Shown in pieces: positions 44,584 to 53,731 of a stretch of DNA of 64,000 nt. Below the pieces are notes generated by a model that did not search any database, was not told the DNA's origin, and was given only the letters and a program-made list of their open reading frames with translations. The stretch is from Paragemmobacter kunshanensis (lineage in GTDB: Bacteria; Pseudomonadota; Alphaproteobacteria; Rhodobacterales; Rhodobacteraceae): contig NZ_JAALFE010000007.1 of NCBI RefSeq assembly GCF_011059185.1, positions 62,001 through 126,000 of the forward strand. Reading direction: 5' to 3'. Numbering within the stretch: the first letter of the stretch is position 1; every line of letters begins with the position of its first letter. The position numbers and the translations under genes were made by a program.

Positions 44584-45981
44584 ATGGCCACGCAGAAACT
44601 CTATGCCGGTGCCAAGCTGCGCGAGATCCGCGCCCGCCTCGCCCTTACCCAGAAATCCTTTGCCGACAAGCTGGGCGTCTCGCTCCCCTATCTCAACCAG
44701 ATGGAAAACAACCACCGGCCGGTTTCGGCTTCCGTGGTGCTGGCCCTGGCACAGGAATTCGGCCTCGACGTCACCGAACTGACCGTGGGCGAATCCGAAC
44801 GCCTCGTCTCCGACATGCGCGAGGCGCTGGCCGACCCCGTCTTCGCGGCCACCTCGCCCCCCTTGGCCGACCTCCGCCTCGCCGCCTCCAACGCGCCCGC
44901 GCTGGCCCGCGCCTTCCTCGACCTGCACCGCGCCTACCGCCAGACCCATGAACGCCTCGCCTCGCTGGACGAAGCGCTTGGTCGCGAAGACGCCTCCCTC
45001 CGCCCCTCGCCATGGGAGGAGGTGCGCGACTTCTTCCACTACTGCGACAACTACATCGACGCCGTCGACCGCGCCGCCGAACATTTCGCCACTCCGGGTG
45101 GCGCGCCGCAGGACATCACCCGCACCGCCATCACCGCGCTGGAGCGGCGCGGCATCACCGTCACCTTCACCGACCAGCCCGAAACCCGCCGCTACGACCC
45201 CGCCACCAAGCGCCTGACGCTCTCGAACCGCACCGCAGGCCCGACCCAGCGCTTCCAGCTTCTGCTGCAAGTCGCCCTCCTGACCCAGAACGAGTTGATC
45301 GAGGCCACGCTCGACCTCGCCCGCTTCGCCACGCCCGAGGCGCGCGACATCGCCAAGATCGGCCTCGCCAACTATTTCGCCGGGGCCGCCCTCCTGCCCT
45401 ACCGCGCCTTCCAGGCCGCCGCCCTGCAAACCCGGCACGATCTCGAACGGCTGGCCGATCTCTTCGGTGCCTCCATCGAACAGGTTGCCCACCGCCTCTC
45501 CACCCTCCAACGCCCAGGCGCGAAAGGCATCCCCTTCTTCTTCGTTCGCGTGGATCAGGCAGGCACCATCACCAAACGCCACTCCGCCACCCGCCTGCAA
45601 TTCGCCCGCTTCGGCGGCGCCTGCCCGCTCTGGAACGTCCACCGCGCCTTCGAATCCCCCGGCCAGTTCCTCCGCCAACTTGCCGAAACGCCCGACGGGG
45701 TGAAATACCTCTGCCTCTCGCGCGACGTGTCCAAACCCGGCGGGGCCTTCCTCGCCCCCGTCAAACGCTACGCCATAGGCCTCGGCTGCGAAGTCCAGCA
45801 CGCCCCGCAACTCGTCTATGCCGACGGGCTGGACCTGAAGGGCCATTTCGAACCCATCGGCATCTCCTGCCGCATCTGCGAACGCCCCGCCTGCCACCAG
45901 CGCTCCGTCCCACCCCTCGAACGCCGCCTGAAGGTCGACCCCGACCGCCGCGGCCTCCTGCCCTACGAGATCGCGGAATGA
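44584..45981 (+). CDS. pccR: short-chain fatty acyl-CoA regulator PccR (XRE family)
   Basis: A regulator of 465 residues. The N-terminal helix-turn-helix (about 10-65) has LREIRARLALTQKSFADKLG, then VSLPYLNQMENNHRPVSASV. The long C-terminal part contains a DUF2083/ImmA-IrrE-like section and a cysteine cluster near the end (CEVQHAP, CRICERPACHQR). This is the ScfR type, of which PccR of Rhodobacter sphaeroides controls propionyl-CoA carboxylase, sensing an acyl-CoA. The nearby pccB and TTTGCAAA sites support that identity rather than the paralogous RamB-like roles. Ends at a strong terminator. Confidence 0.9.
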   Translation: MATQKLYAGAKLREIRARLALTQKSFADKLGVSLPYLNQMENNHRPVSASVVLALAQEFGLDVTELTVGESERLVSDMREALADPVFAATSPPLADLRLAASNAPALARAFLDLHRAYRQTHERLASLDEALGREDASLRPSPWEEVRDFFHYCDNYIDAVDRAAEHFATPGGAPQDITRTAITALERRGITVTFTDQPETRRYDPATKRLTLSNRTAGPTQRFQLLLQVALLTQNELIEATLDLARFATPEARDIAKIGLANYFAGAALLPYRAFQAAALQTRHDLERLADLFGASIEQVAHRLSTLQRPGAKGIPFFFVRVDQAGTITKRHSATRLQFARFGGACPLWNVHRAFESPGQFLRQLAETPDGVKYLCLSRDVSKPGGAFLAPVKRYAIGLGCEVQHAPQLVYADGLDLKGHFEPIGISCRICERPACHQRSVPPLERRLKVDPDRRGLLPYEIAE

Positions 45982-45983
45982 CA

Positions 45984-46011
45984 GAAGGCCCCGGCGAGTA
46001 CCGGGGCCTTC
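45984..46011. terminator. bidirectional terminator between pccR and the YdcH-like gene
   Basis: GAAGGCCCCGG pairs perfectly with CCGGGGCCTTC around CGAGTA. The stem of 11 bp is followed by CTTCCTCT on the plus strand. It stands between two converging stop codons and likely serves both. Confidence 0.8.
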
Positions 46012-46029
46012 CTTCCTCTGCCAACCCTC

Positions 46030-46266
46030 TCAGGCCGCGATCTGCTTCCAGATCGCATCCTTCAGCTTCATCCGCTTCTGGCGCAACTCCGCCTCATGTT
46101 CCGGCGTGGTCGGCTCCACCAGCGTCTCGGCCCGATGCACCGCGCGGTTCACCTCGTGATAGTCCTCGACCATCTTCGCGAAATGCGCATCCGCCGCCTT
46201 CAGCGCATGTATCGCCTCGGCCTTCTCGGGGAAATCCTCATACAGGTCATGGGGCGTGTTCGACAT
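46030..46266 (-). CDS. YdcH/DUF465 family small protein
   Basis: A cytoplasmic helical protein of 78 residues. The segment DLYEDFPEKAEAIHALKAAD, then AHFAKMVEDYHEVNRAVHRAE and EAELRQKRMKLKDAIWKQI, is the DUF465 pattern (predicted coiled-coil hairpin). Function is unknown. AAGGAG lies eight bases before the chosen ATG; earlier Met codons are too close to that site or upstream of it. It is a single-gene unit facing pccR. Confidence 0.88.
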   Translation of the reverse strand: MSNTPHDLYEDFPEKAEAIHALKAADAHFAKMVEDYHEVNRAVHRAETLVEPTTPEHEAELRQKRMKLKDAIWKQIAA

Positions 46267-46339
46267 GTGCATTCTCCTTCGCGTCGTCATGACCTGACGC
46301 TAAAGGGCGCGGTCCAGCCCCGCCTTGACCTCAATCAAA

Positions 46340-46999
46340 CTAACGCGACGCCCGCCGGAAACCCGCCGCCCGCGCCTCCGCCTCGGAACAGAACCACTGC
46401 TCCCCCTTGCGCGGATTGATCCGCGTCGCGGCATAATCCGCCTGTCCCGGCAGGTGATAGATGCGCCTGCCGCCCGCCCCGACATTCCCCTTGATCGCGC
46501 AATCCGCATCCGGCACCGCCTGTGCCTCTTCCGCCTGTCGATAGTCCTCCGGCGCCACCCAATCCGCCGCCCACAGGCCCACGCCTTCGGCCCGCGCCGC
46601 CGCCTCGGCATTCGTATAGCGCGACGAATAGCGCAGATAGGCCACCGCCATCCCCCGCCGCACCATCAATGCGCCGACATCCTCGCCCCCCGCCGCGCAG
46701 ACGGCGACCGCCCGCCCATAGCGATCCACATCCTGCACCGCGCAAGACAGCCGCTTGCGCCCGACGATCCCGGCCAGTTCTTCCCGCGCCGCACGACCGC
46801 ATGCCCAGCGCCGCCCGCCCCTCTCGCAGGGCTGGTCCAGTTCCGGCGCATCCACGCCGAAAAGCCGCACCTTCACCCCCGCCACCTCCAGCGTGTCGCC
46901 ATCCACCGCCCGCGCCCGCCCCTCCACCGTCGCGGCAAGCAAGGGAAGCGGCAAGGCCAGCAGGACAAGAACGAGAAGGGAACGAAGTGTTAACGCCAT
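46340..46999 (-). CDS. exported thermonuclease-like (SNase) protein
   Basis: A protein of 219 residues with a signal peptide (LRSLLVLVLLALPLPLLA, cleavage before ATVEG). The SNase domain (about 23-140) contains ARAVDGDTLEVAGVKVRLFG, VDAPELDQPC, DRYGRAVAVC and the closing VRRGMAVAYLRYS; the catalytic Arg/Asp/Glu set is present. A C-terminal extension of about 60 residues with two Cys (CAIKGNVGAGGRRIYHLPGQ; EQWFCSEAEARAAGF) is a known add-on of unknown use. Likely a periplasmic nuclease. A CtrA-like box is 43-58 bases upstream. Confidence 0.87.
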   Translation of the reverse strand: MALTLRSLLVLVLLALPLPLLAATVEGRARAVDGDTLEVAGVKVRLFGVDAPELDQPCERGGRRWACGRAAREELAGIVGRKRLSCAVQDVDRYGRAVAVCAAGGEDVGALMVRRGMAVAYLRYSSRYTNAEAAARAEGVGLWAADWVAPEDYRQAEEAQAVPDADCAIKGNVGAGGRRIYHLPGQADYAATRINPRKGEQWFCSEAEARAAGFRRASR

Positions 47000-47041
47000 A
47001 CCCCGATTTCCCCCGCAGAGGGGGCGAAATCAAGGCAAACA

Positions 47042-47057
47042 TTAATAATTCCTTAAC
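47042..47057 (-). promoter_or_regulatory. CtrA-like box upstream of the nuclease gene
   Basis: TTAA, seven bases (TAATTCC), TTAAC: the full CtrA box pattern, in an AT-rich patch that also contains the palindrome CTTAAC-TG-GTTAAG (47052-47065). It lies between the betA stop and the nuclease start. Confidence 0.45.
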
Positions 47058-47080
47058 TGGTTAAGAACGCAGCCGGAACA

Positions 47081-48739
47081 TCACCGCTGCGCCACGCGCC
47101 AGTTCGGGTTGATCCAGGGCTCGGCATTCGACCGCGGCAGGGGCGTCCGGCCCAGCAGATGATCCGCCGCCTTCTCGCCCACCATGATCGACGGCGCATT
47201 CAGGTTGCCGTTCGTCACCTGCGGGAAGATGGAACTGTCGGCCACCCGCAGCCCTTCCACCCCGATCACGCGGCATTCGGGATCGACCACCGCCATCGGA
47301 TCGTCCCGCCGCCCCATCCGCGCCGTGCCGCAGGGGTGATAGGCGCTTTCCACATGCGCGCGGATGAAATCATCCAGCTGGTCATCCGTCTGCACCCCAG
47401 CCCCCGGCTGGATCTCGTGCTTCACATAGCCCGCCATCGCCTCCTGCCCAAAGATCTCGCGCGTCAGACGGATGCAGGTGCGGAAATCCTCCCAGTCGCT
47501 GGGATGCGACATGTAGTTGAACAGGATCTTCGGCGCGTCCTTCGGATCGCCCGACCGCAGCGTCACCGCCCCCCGCGATTTTGATCGCATCGGCCCGACA
47601 TGGGCCTGGAACCCATGCCCTTCGGCCGCCGCCTTTCCGTCATAGCGCACGGCGATGGGCAGGAAATGATACTGGATATCCGGATATTCCACCCCCGGCT
47701 TCGACCGGATGAAAGCGCAGGCCTCGAACTGGTTCGAGGCACCCAACCCCTTCTTGGTGAACAGCCACTGCGCCCCGATCACCGCCTTCCCCCAGAGGTT
47801 CCAGTATTTATACAGCGTCACGGGCTTCTTCGAGGCAAACTGCAGGTAAAGCTCCAGATGGTCCTGCAGATTGGCCCCCACGCCGGGACGATCCGCCACC
47901 ACCTCCACCCCATGCGCCCGCAGATGCGCCGCATCCCCGATCCCCGACAGCATCAGGATCTTCGGCGTGTTGATGGACGACGCCGCCACCACCACCTCGC
48001 GCGCGGCACGGATCACCTCGATCTGACCGCCCCGCTCCACCTCGACCCCGACCGCGCGGCCATTCTCGATCACCACCCGCCGCGCAAAGGCGCGCACGAC
48101 CTCCACATTCCCCTTCTTCACCGCAGGCTTGAGGTAAGCATTCGCCGCCGACCAGCGCACGCCATTGTGGATCGTGGCCTCCATCGGCCCGAACCCCTCT
48201 TGCTGCTGGCCGTTGTAATCGCGCGTCACGGGATACCCCGCCTGCTCCCCCGCCTTGATGAAGGCATCGAACAAGGGGTTCTCCCGCGGTCCCCGCGACA
48301 CATGCAAAGGCCCGTTCGCCCCCCGCCACGACGGATCGCCCCCGTCGCGCGCCCCGTGCCAGCTTTCCATCCGCTGGAAATAGGGCAGCACATCCGCATA
48401 GGCCCAGCCCTGCGCCCCCATCTCGGCCCAGGTATCGAAATCCCGCGCATGGCCCCGCACATAGACCATCCCGTTGATGCTGGACGACCCGCCGATCACC
48501 TTGCCCCTCGGCGTGGCCAGCACGCGGCCGCCCAGATGCGGCTCCGGCTCGGTCTGAAAGCCCCAATCGTACCGCGCCATGTTCATCGGATAGGACAGCG
48601 CCGCCGGCATCTGGATGAACGGCCCCGCATCCGTGCCGCCATGTTCGATGACGGTGACCTTCGCCCCGCCCTCGCCCAGCCGCCAGGCCATTGCCGAACC
48701 GGCAGAGCCTGCCCCGATGATCACGAAATCCGCCGTCAT
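47081..48739 (-). CDS. betA: choline dehydrogenase
   Basis: A GMC-family flavoprotein of 552 residues. The N-terminal FAD motif is [18 protein letters not shown] signature 1 lies in [20 protein letters not shown], signature 2 near [13 protein letters not shown]; the catalytic His is in [13 protein letters not shown]. It oxidises choline to betaine aldehyde at the membrane. The ATG before TADFVIIG has GAGGAAGG upstream. It is the last gene of the betI-betB-dehydratase-betA run; the 14-base gap to the dehydratase supports an operon. Confidence 0.95.
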   Translation of the reverse strand: MTADFVIIGAGSAGSAMAWRLGEGGAKVTVIEHGGTDAGPFIQMPAALSYPMNMARYDWGFQTEPEPHLGGRVLATPRGKVIGGSSSINGMVYVRGHARDFDTWAEMGAQGWAYADVLPYFQRMESWHGARDGGDPSWRGANGPLHVSRGPRENPLFDAFIKAGEQAGYPVTRDYNGQQQEGFGPMEATIHNGVRWSAANAYLKPAVKKGNVEVVRAFARRVVIENGRAVGVEVERGGQIEVIRAAREVVVAASSINTPKILMLSGIGDAAHLRAHGVEVVADRPGVGANLQDHLELYLQFASKKPVTLYKYWNLWGKAVIGAQWLFTKKGLGASNQFEACAFIRSKPGVEYPDIQYHFLPIAVRYDGKAAAEGHGFQAHVGPMRSKSRGAVTLRSGDPKDAPKILFNYMSHPSDWEDFRTCIRLTREIFGQEAMAGYVKHEIQPGAGVQTDDQLDDFIRAHVESAYHPCGTARMGRRDDPMAVVDPECRVIGVEGLRVADSSIFPQVTNGNLNAPSIMVGEKAADHLLGRTPLPRSNAEPWINPNWRVAQR

Positions 48740-48753
48740 GTCCCCGACCTTCC

Positions 48754-49764
48754 TCAATTCTTCCGCGCCGCATGCGCAAGGCATTCGGCAAAGCGGTCAA
48801 AGGCGATGTTCCCGCCCGATGCGATGACCAGAACCACCTTGCCCGCCACGGGCACCTGCCCCTCCAGCACCGCCGCCAGCGCCACCGCCCCCGATGGTTC
48901 CAGCACCAGTTTCAGCGCCTCGAAGGCGCGCATCATCGCGCGCAAGACCGCGCCATCCTCGACCGCCAGCCCCTCCACCCCCGCCGCCCGGCAGGCGGCA
49001 AAGGTCGCCTCGCCCGGCATCGGGGCCTGCAGCGCGTCACAGACCGTCGGCCCCCCCGGGGCGGCGACCCTGTCGCCCGCCCGCAGCGACCGGCCCATGC
49101 CGTCATGCCCCCGTGGTTCGGCCCCCCATATTTCCGCATCGGGATGGGCCGCGCGCAGCGCCAGCGACACGCCGCCCATCAGCCCACCCCCGCCCACGGG
49201 CGAGACCACCACATCCGGCACCGCCCCGGCCGCGCGCATCTGCGCCAGCGCCTCCAGCCCCGCCGTGCCCTGCCCCGCGATCACCTCGGGATCGTCAAAG
49301 GGATGCAGCAGCGTCAGCCCGCGCAATCCCGCCACTTCCCGCGCCAGCGCCGCCGCCGCCACCTCGCGCGGGGCATCCCCATGATACGACAGCACCACCT
49401 CTGCCCCCAGCGCCTCGGTCGCGCGCCGCTTCGCCTCGGGCGCGTCCGACGGCATCACGATGGTCACCGGCACCCCCAGATCCTGCCCCGCCGCCGCCAG
49501 ACCCTGCGCGAAATTGCCCGAGGAGAAGGCCACCACGCCCCGCCCCCGTTCCTCCTCTGTCAGTTGCATCAGCCGCCACATGGCCCCGCGCAGCTTGAAC
49601 GAACCCGTCCGCTGCAAGCCCTCGGCCTTCACGAAAAGCCGCGCCGCGCCGCACTCGCGCGCCAGCCCCTCCGCCTCCAGCAGCGGCGTCAGCCGCACCC
49701 TGTCGCGCAGCGCCGCATGGGCGGCGGCAATCCGTTCCGGCCCGGGCAGATCAATAGGGCGCAT
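48754..49764 (-). CDS. threonine/serine dehydratase-like PLP enzyme
   Basis: A fold-type II PLP enzyme of 336 residues. The PLP lysine is in [10 protein letters not shown], the phosphate-binding loop is [13 protein letters not shown], and the substrate loop is [10 protein letters not shown]. The single catalytic domain without an ACT-like tail fits catabolic threonine/serine dehydratases (or related racemases). It is embedded in the bet operon and overlaps betB by 14 bases. A reasonable idea is deamination of serine formed when betaine-derived glycine is broken down, but that is inference. Confidence 0.85.
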   Translation of the reverse strand: MRPIDLPGPERIAAAHAALRDRVRLTPLLEAEGLARECGAARLFVKAEGLQRTGSFKLRGAMWRLMQLTEEERGRGVVAFSSGNFAQGLAAAGQDLGVPVTIVMPSDAPEAKRRATEALGAEVVLSYHGDAPREVAAAALAREVAGLRGLTLLHPFDDPEVIAGQGTAGLEALAQMRAAGAVPDVVVSPVGGGGLMGGVSLALRAAHPDAEIWGAEPRGHDGMGRSLRAGDRVAAPGGPTVCDALQAPMPGEATFAACRAAGVEGLAVEDGAVLRAMMRAFEALKLVLEPSGAVALAAVLEGQVPVAGKVVLVIASGGNIAFDRFAECLAHAARKN

Positions 49765-51205
49765 CGACCGGCCCCATGCCGACATAGACCGACTTCACTT
49801 GCGTGTAATGCTCCACCGCCGCGCGCCCGTTCTCGCGCCCCACACCCGACATCTTGGATCCCCCGAAGGGCCCCTCGACCGGCGTCAGGTTATAGGCATT
49901 GATCCAGCACGTCCCCGCCTCCAGCCGCGCGATCACCCGATGCGCCCGCGTCAGGTCCGCCGTGAACACCCCCGCCGCCAGCCCGAATTCGGTATCATTC
50001 GCCCGCGCGACAACCTCTTCCTCGGTCTCGAAATCCAGCACGGCCATGACGGGGCCGAACACCTCTTCCCGGGCAATCGTCATGCCATCCGTCACATCGG
50101 CGAACACCGTGGGCTGCACATAGAACCCCGTATTCGGCGCCGCCCGCCCGCCGCCGCAGACCAGCCGCGCGCCCTCGGCCTTCGCCGTCGCGATATAGCC
50201 CAGCACCTTTTCCAACTGCGCCGCACTCACCAGCGGCCCCATCTGCGTGGCCTCGTCCAGCGGATCGCCCAGAACGATCCCCGCCGTCCGCGCCGCCAGC
50301 CGTTCAAGGAACCGCGCCTTGATCCCCTTCTGCACGAAGACCCGCGTCCCGTTGGAACAGACCTGCCCGGCGGAATAGAAATTCCCCAGCATCGCCGCCC
50401 CCACCGCATCCTCGACGCTCGCATCGTCAAAGACCACCAGCGGCGACTTCCCCCCCAGTTCCATCGTCACGGCCTTCACGCCATCCGCCGCCGCGGCATA
50501 GACCTTGCGCCCCGTCGGCACCGACCCCGTCAGCGACACCTTCGCAACCCGGGGATCCGTGACCAGCGACGCCCCCACCGCCCCCCGCCCCTGCACCACG
50601 TTGAACAGCCCCGCCGGAAGCCCCGCCTCGACGAAAATCTCCGCCAGCATCAAGGCGCCCAGAGGCGTCACCTCCGACGGCTTGAACACCATCGCATTGC
50701 CAAGGCTCAGCGCGGGGGCCGCCTTCCAGCAGGCGATCTGGCTGGGATAATTCCACGCGCCGATGCCCACACAAACCCCCAAAGGCTCGCGGATCGTATA
50801 GACGAAATCCCGCCCCAAGGGCACCGTCTCGCCCGTCACCGTGGGGGCCAGCCCCGCGAACCATTCCAAGCTGTCCGCCCCGCTCGGCCAATCCGCAACG
50901 ATGGTTTCCTGAATCGGCTTGCCCGTATCCAGCGTCTCCAGCCGCGCCAGCTCATCCCCCCGGTCGCGGATCATATCCGCCGCCCGCCGCAGGATGCGCG
51001 ACCGCTCCACCGGCTTCATCGCCGCCCACTCCGCCTGCGCCCGTTTGGCCGAGGCAAGCGCCGCCTCCACCACCGCCGCCGTCGCCTCATGCACGACCGC
51101 GATCACCTCGCCCGTCGCGGGATAGATCACCTCGATCGGCGCACCCGCCTTGTCCTCGACATAGGCCCCGTCGACGAAATGGCTGGCCTTCGGTTGCGCC
51201 TTCAT
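49751..51205 (-). CDS. betB: betaine aldehyde dehydrogenase
   Basis: An NAD(P)-dependent aldehyde dehydrogenase of 484 residues. The general base Glu is in [14 protein letters not shown], the nucleophilic Cys in [15 protein letters not shown], and the N-terminal cofactor region is [14 protein letters not shown]. BetB-type proteins oxidise betaine aldehyde to glycine betaine. The start overlaps the stop of betI by four bases (ATGA), and the stop overlaps the dehydratase start, so translation is coupled throughout the run. Confidence 0.94.
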   Translation of the reverse strand: MKAQPKASHFVDGAYVEDKAGAPIEVIYPATGEVIAVVHEATAAVVEAALASAKRAQAEWAAMKPVERSRILRRAADMIRDRGDELARLETLDTGKPIQETIVADWPSGADSLEWFAGLAPTVTGETVPLGRDFVYTIREPLGVCVGIGAWNYPSQIACWKAAPALSLGNAMVFKPSEVTPLGALMLAEIFVEAGLPAGLFNVVQGRGAVGASLVTDPRVAKVSLTGSVPTGRKVYAAAADGVKAVTMELGGKSPLVVFDDASVEDAVGAAMLGNFYSAGQVCSNGTRVFVQKGIKARFLERLAARTAGIVLGDPLDEATQMGPLVSAAQLEKVLGYIATAKAEGARLVCGGGRAAPNTGFYVQPTVFADVTDGMTIAREEVFGPVMAVLDFETEEEVVARANDTEFGLAAGVFTADLTRAHRVIARLEAGTCWINAYNLTPVEGPFGGSKMSGVGRENGRAAVEHYTQVKSVYVGMGPVDAPY

Positions 51206-51786
51206 GCGGTCTTTCCCTTCAGTTGAGCGTTCAGATAATCCAGCGCCGTCTGCACCGCCGCCGCCGCATCCGGCGGCCCCGACTTCAACACCTCGCGGAT
51301 GTAAAGCCCGTCGATCAGCGCCCCCAGCCCCTCGGCCACCTCGCCCGCCCGCGCGCCCGCCAGGGGCCGCAGACAGGCCATCAGGTTCGACCGCAGCCGC
51401 CCCTGATAGATCGCCAGCAGCCGCTTCGCCTCGGGTACCGTCTGGGCCAGCACGTAGAAATTCAGCCAGGCCCCCACCACCTCGCGCCGGAAATTCCCCG
51501 CGCTGAAGCTTGCCGCCAGAATCGCCCTCAGCCGCGCCTCCGGCCCCTCGGCCACGGCCAGCGCCCCCCGCACCTCGGCCCCATACAGCGTCAGGACATG
51601 CCGCATCGCCGCCAGGAAGATCTCTTCCTTCGACCCGAAATAATGGTGCGCCAGAGCGCTCGACATGCCCGCGCGCTTGGCGATCTGGCTTACCGTGACA
51701 TCCAGCGATCCCACGCGCCCGATCTCGCTGATCGTCGCTTTGACCAGCGCCGCCTTTCGGATAGGCTCCATTCCAAGCTTCGGCAT
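51202..51786 (-). CDS. betI: choline-responsive repressor BetI (TetR family)
   Basis: A protein of 194 residues. The N-terminal TetR helix-turn-helix (about 10-55) reads [20 protein letters not shown], then [28 protein letters not shown], the BetI pattern. The C-terminal domain binds choline or betaine aldehyde and lifts repression. First gene of the bet operon and divergent from choX, with a good palindromic site between them, so one operator may control both sides. The initiating ATG has no strong ribosome site; an ATG five codons on is possible. Confidence 0.92.
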   Translation of the reverse strand: MPKLGMEPIRKAALVKATISEIGRVGSLDVTVSQIAKRAGMSSALAHHYFGSKEEIFLAAMRHVLTLYGAEVRGALAVAEGPEARLRAILAASFSAGNFRREVVGAWLNFYVLAQTVPEAKRLLAIYQGRLRSNLMACLRPLAGARAGEVAEGLGALIDGLYIREVLKSGPPDAAAAVQTALDYLNAQLKGKTA

Positions 51787-51835
51787 ATCGGTGAGGTCCC
51801 AAGAAAAAACTTGCCAAACCGAGTAAGCGTGAAGT

Positions 51836-51855
51836 CTATTGACTCGTCAATCAAC
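51836..51855. promoter_or_regulatory. probable BetI operator between betI and choX
   Basis: The perfect palindrome ATTGAC-TC-GTCAAT (51838-51851) lies in a 94-base divergent region. Read on the minus strand the site is GTTGATTGACGAGTCAATAG, which resembles the BetI operator described in E. coli (TTGATTG...TCAAT pattern, from memory). Confidence 0.7.
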
Positions 51856-51880
51856 AAAAACCGACCGGGAGATCGCAACC

Positions 51881-52807
51881 ATGTTCAAACACCTCCTTCT
51901 CGCCACGACGGCAAGCCTCGCGCTGGCCGGGGCCGCCGCCGCCGAAGGCTGCGACAAGATCGTCTTCTCGGATGTGGGCTGGACCGACATCACCGCCACC
52001 ACCGCCGCCACCACCCTCGTCCTCGAGGCGCTGGGATATGAAACCGAAACCAAGGTCCTCTCGGTTCCCGTCACCTATACCGGCCTTGCCGGCGGCGATA
52101 TCGACGTCTTCCTCGGCAACTGGATGCCAACGATGGAGGCCGACATCGCCCCCTACCGCGAGGCGGGCACCGTCGAAACCGTGCGCACCAACCTGGAAGG
52201 CGCGAAATACACCCTTGCCACGAACGAGGCGGGCGCCGCCCTCGGCATCGCCGATTTCAAGGACATCGCCGCCCACAAGGATGCCCTCGAAGGCCAGATC
52301 TACGGCATCGAACCGGGCAATGACGGCAACCGCCTGATCATGGACATGATCGCCTCCGGCCCCTTCGGCCTGGACGGGTTCGAAATCGTGGAAAGCTCCG
52401 AACAGGGCATGCTGGCCGAAGTCGCCAAGAAGACCGATGCGGGCGAGCCGATCATCTTCCTCGGCTGGGAACCCCACCCGATGAACGCCAATTTCAAGAT
52501 GACCTATCTCACCGGCGGCGACGATTTCTTCGGTCCCAACCTCGGCGGGGCGGTGGTCGATACCAATACCCGCGCGGGCTATGTGGCCGAATGCCCCAAT
52601 ACCGGCAAACTGCTGCAGAACCTGTCCTTCTCGCTCGCCATGGAGAACGAGATCATGGGCGCGATCCTGAATGACGGCACCGATCCGCGCGATGCCGCCA
52701 AGGCCTGGCTCGCCGCCAACCCCACCGCCTGGGAAGCCTGGCTCGACGGCGTGACGACCAAGGATGGCGGCGATGCCAAGGCTGCCGTCGCGGCCGCGCT
52801 GCAATAA
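51881..52807 (+). CDS. choX: choline ABC transporter substrate-binding protein
   Basis: A periplasmic binding protein of 308 residues. Signal peptide MFKHLLLATTASLALAGAAA is cut near AEGCDK. The OpuAC-type domain contains VFSDVGWTDITATTAATTLV, FLGNWMPTMEADI and IIFLGWEPHPMNANF, whose aromatic residues form the choline cage in ChoX proteins. GGGAGA is eight bases before the ATG. First gene of choXWV, separated from choW by a 90-base gap that holds a hairpin element which may lower expression of the downstream genes. Confidence 0.93.
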   Translation: MFKHLLLATTASLALAGAAAAEGCDKIVFSDVGWTDITATTAATTLVLEALGYETETKVLSVPVTYTGLAGGDIDVFLGNWMPTMEADIAPYREAGTVETVRTNLEGAKYTLATNEAGAALGIADFKDIAAHKDALEGQIYGIEPGNDGNRLIMDMIASGPFGLDGFEIVESSEQGMLAEVAKKTDAGEPIIFLGWEPHPMNANFKMTYLTGGDDFFGPNLGGAVVDTNTRAGYVAECPNTGKLLQNLSFSLAMENEIMGAILNDGTDPRDAAKAWLAANPTAWEAWLDGVTTKDGGDAKAAVAAALQ

Positions 52808-52831
52808 GCCACCTGCGCCCTGCGGCACCCC

Positions 52832-52882
52832 CCGGGGGCTTTGCGCCCCCGGACCCCCGCAGGGTATTTTCACCAAGATGAA
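52832..52882 (+). repeat. hairpin plus GGTATTTTCACCAAGATGAA element between choX and choW
   Basis: The hairpin CCGGGGGC/GCCCCCGG (52832-52852) is followed by ACCCCCGCA and GGGTATTTTCACCAAGATG (52862-52880), then AAG. A sister copy, inverted, is at 24591-24636. It fits an attenuator inside the operon: the receptor gene before it would be made in excess over permease and ATPase. Confidence 0.75.
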
Positions 52883-52897
52883 GGGGCAGGACCGCGG

Positions 52898-53731
52898 ATG
52901 GAGTGGCTGACCGATTACAAGATCCCGGTAGGCCGGGCGGCGAAGACTGTCTTCGACTGGATGAATGCCAATCTGGGGCCGCTTTTCGATCTGATCTCGC
53001 GGGTGATGGAAGCGATGATCGACGGGATCCTGTGGATCCTCCAGACGCCGCATCCGCTGATCATCATCGCGGCCTTCCTGGCCCTGACATGGTATCTGCA
53101 ACGGTCCTGGAAGGTCTGCCTCGGGGCGCTCATCGGCTTTCTCTTCATCCTCAATCAGGGCTATTGGGAAGAAACCACAGGAAGCCTGACCCTGATCCTT
53201 GCCGCCTGTGTCGTCTGCATGGGCCTTGGCGTGCCCATCGGCATCGCCGCCGCCCATCGCCCGCGCCTCTATCAGGCCATGGTGCCGGTGCTGGACCTGA
53301 TGCAGACCCTGCCCACCTTCGTCTATCTGATCCCGGCCATCGTCTTCTTCGGCCTGGGCATGGTGCCCGGCCTGATCGCCACGGTGATCTTCGTCCTGCC
53401 CGCGCCCATCCGGCTTACGCATCTGGGCATCTCCACCGCGCCACAGGCTTTGCTCGAGGCCGCCACCGCCTTCGGCGCCACCCCGCGCCAGCGCCTGTGG
53501 AAGGTGGAACTGCCCTGGGCGCTGCCGCAGATCATGGCCGGGCTGAACCGGACCATCATGCTGTCGCTGTCCATGGTCGTCATCGCCGCCCTTGTCGGCG
53601 CGAACGGCCTTGGCGTGCCGGTGATCCGGGCGCTGAACTCGGTCAACACCGCGCTCGGCTTCGAATCCGGCTTCATCATCGTCGTCGTCGCCATCCTTCT
53701 TGACCGCATGCTCCGGGTGACCCGCAAATGA
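52898..53731 (+). CDS. choW: choline ABC transporter permease
   Basis: A permease of 277 residues with about six membrane segments, and the BPD_transp_1 EAA loop LLEAATAFGATPRQRLWKVELP. The N-terminal part (MEWLTDYKIPVGRAAKTVFD) is typical of ProW/ChoW proteins. It forms the membrane channel for choline with ChoV. The ATG before EWLTDY follows GCAGGACC, a modest ribosome site right behind the repeat element. Its stop overlaps the choV start (ATGA). Confidence 0.92.
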   Translation: MEWLTDYKIPVGRAAKTVFDWMNANLGPLFDLISRVMEAMIDGILWILQTPHPLIIIAAFLALTWYLQRSWKVCLGALIGFLFILNQGYWEETTGSLTLILAACVVCMGLGVPIGIAAAHRPRLYQAMVPVLDLMQTLPTFVYLIPAIVFFGLGMVPGLIATVIFVLPAPIRLTHLGISTAPQALLEAATAFGATPRQRLWKVELPWALPQIMAGLNRTIMLSLSMVVIAALVGANGLGVPVIRALNSVNTALGFESGFIIVVVAILLDRMLRVTRK

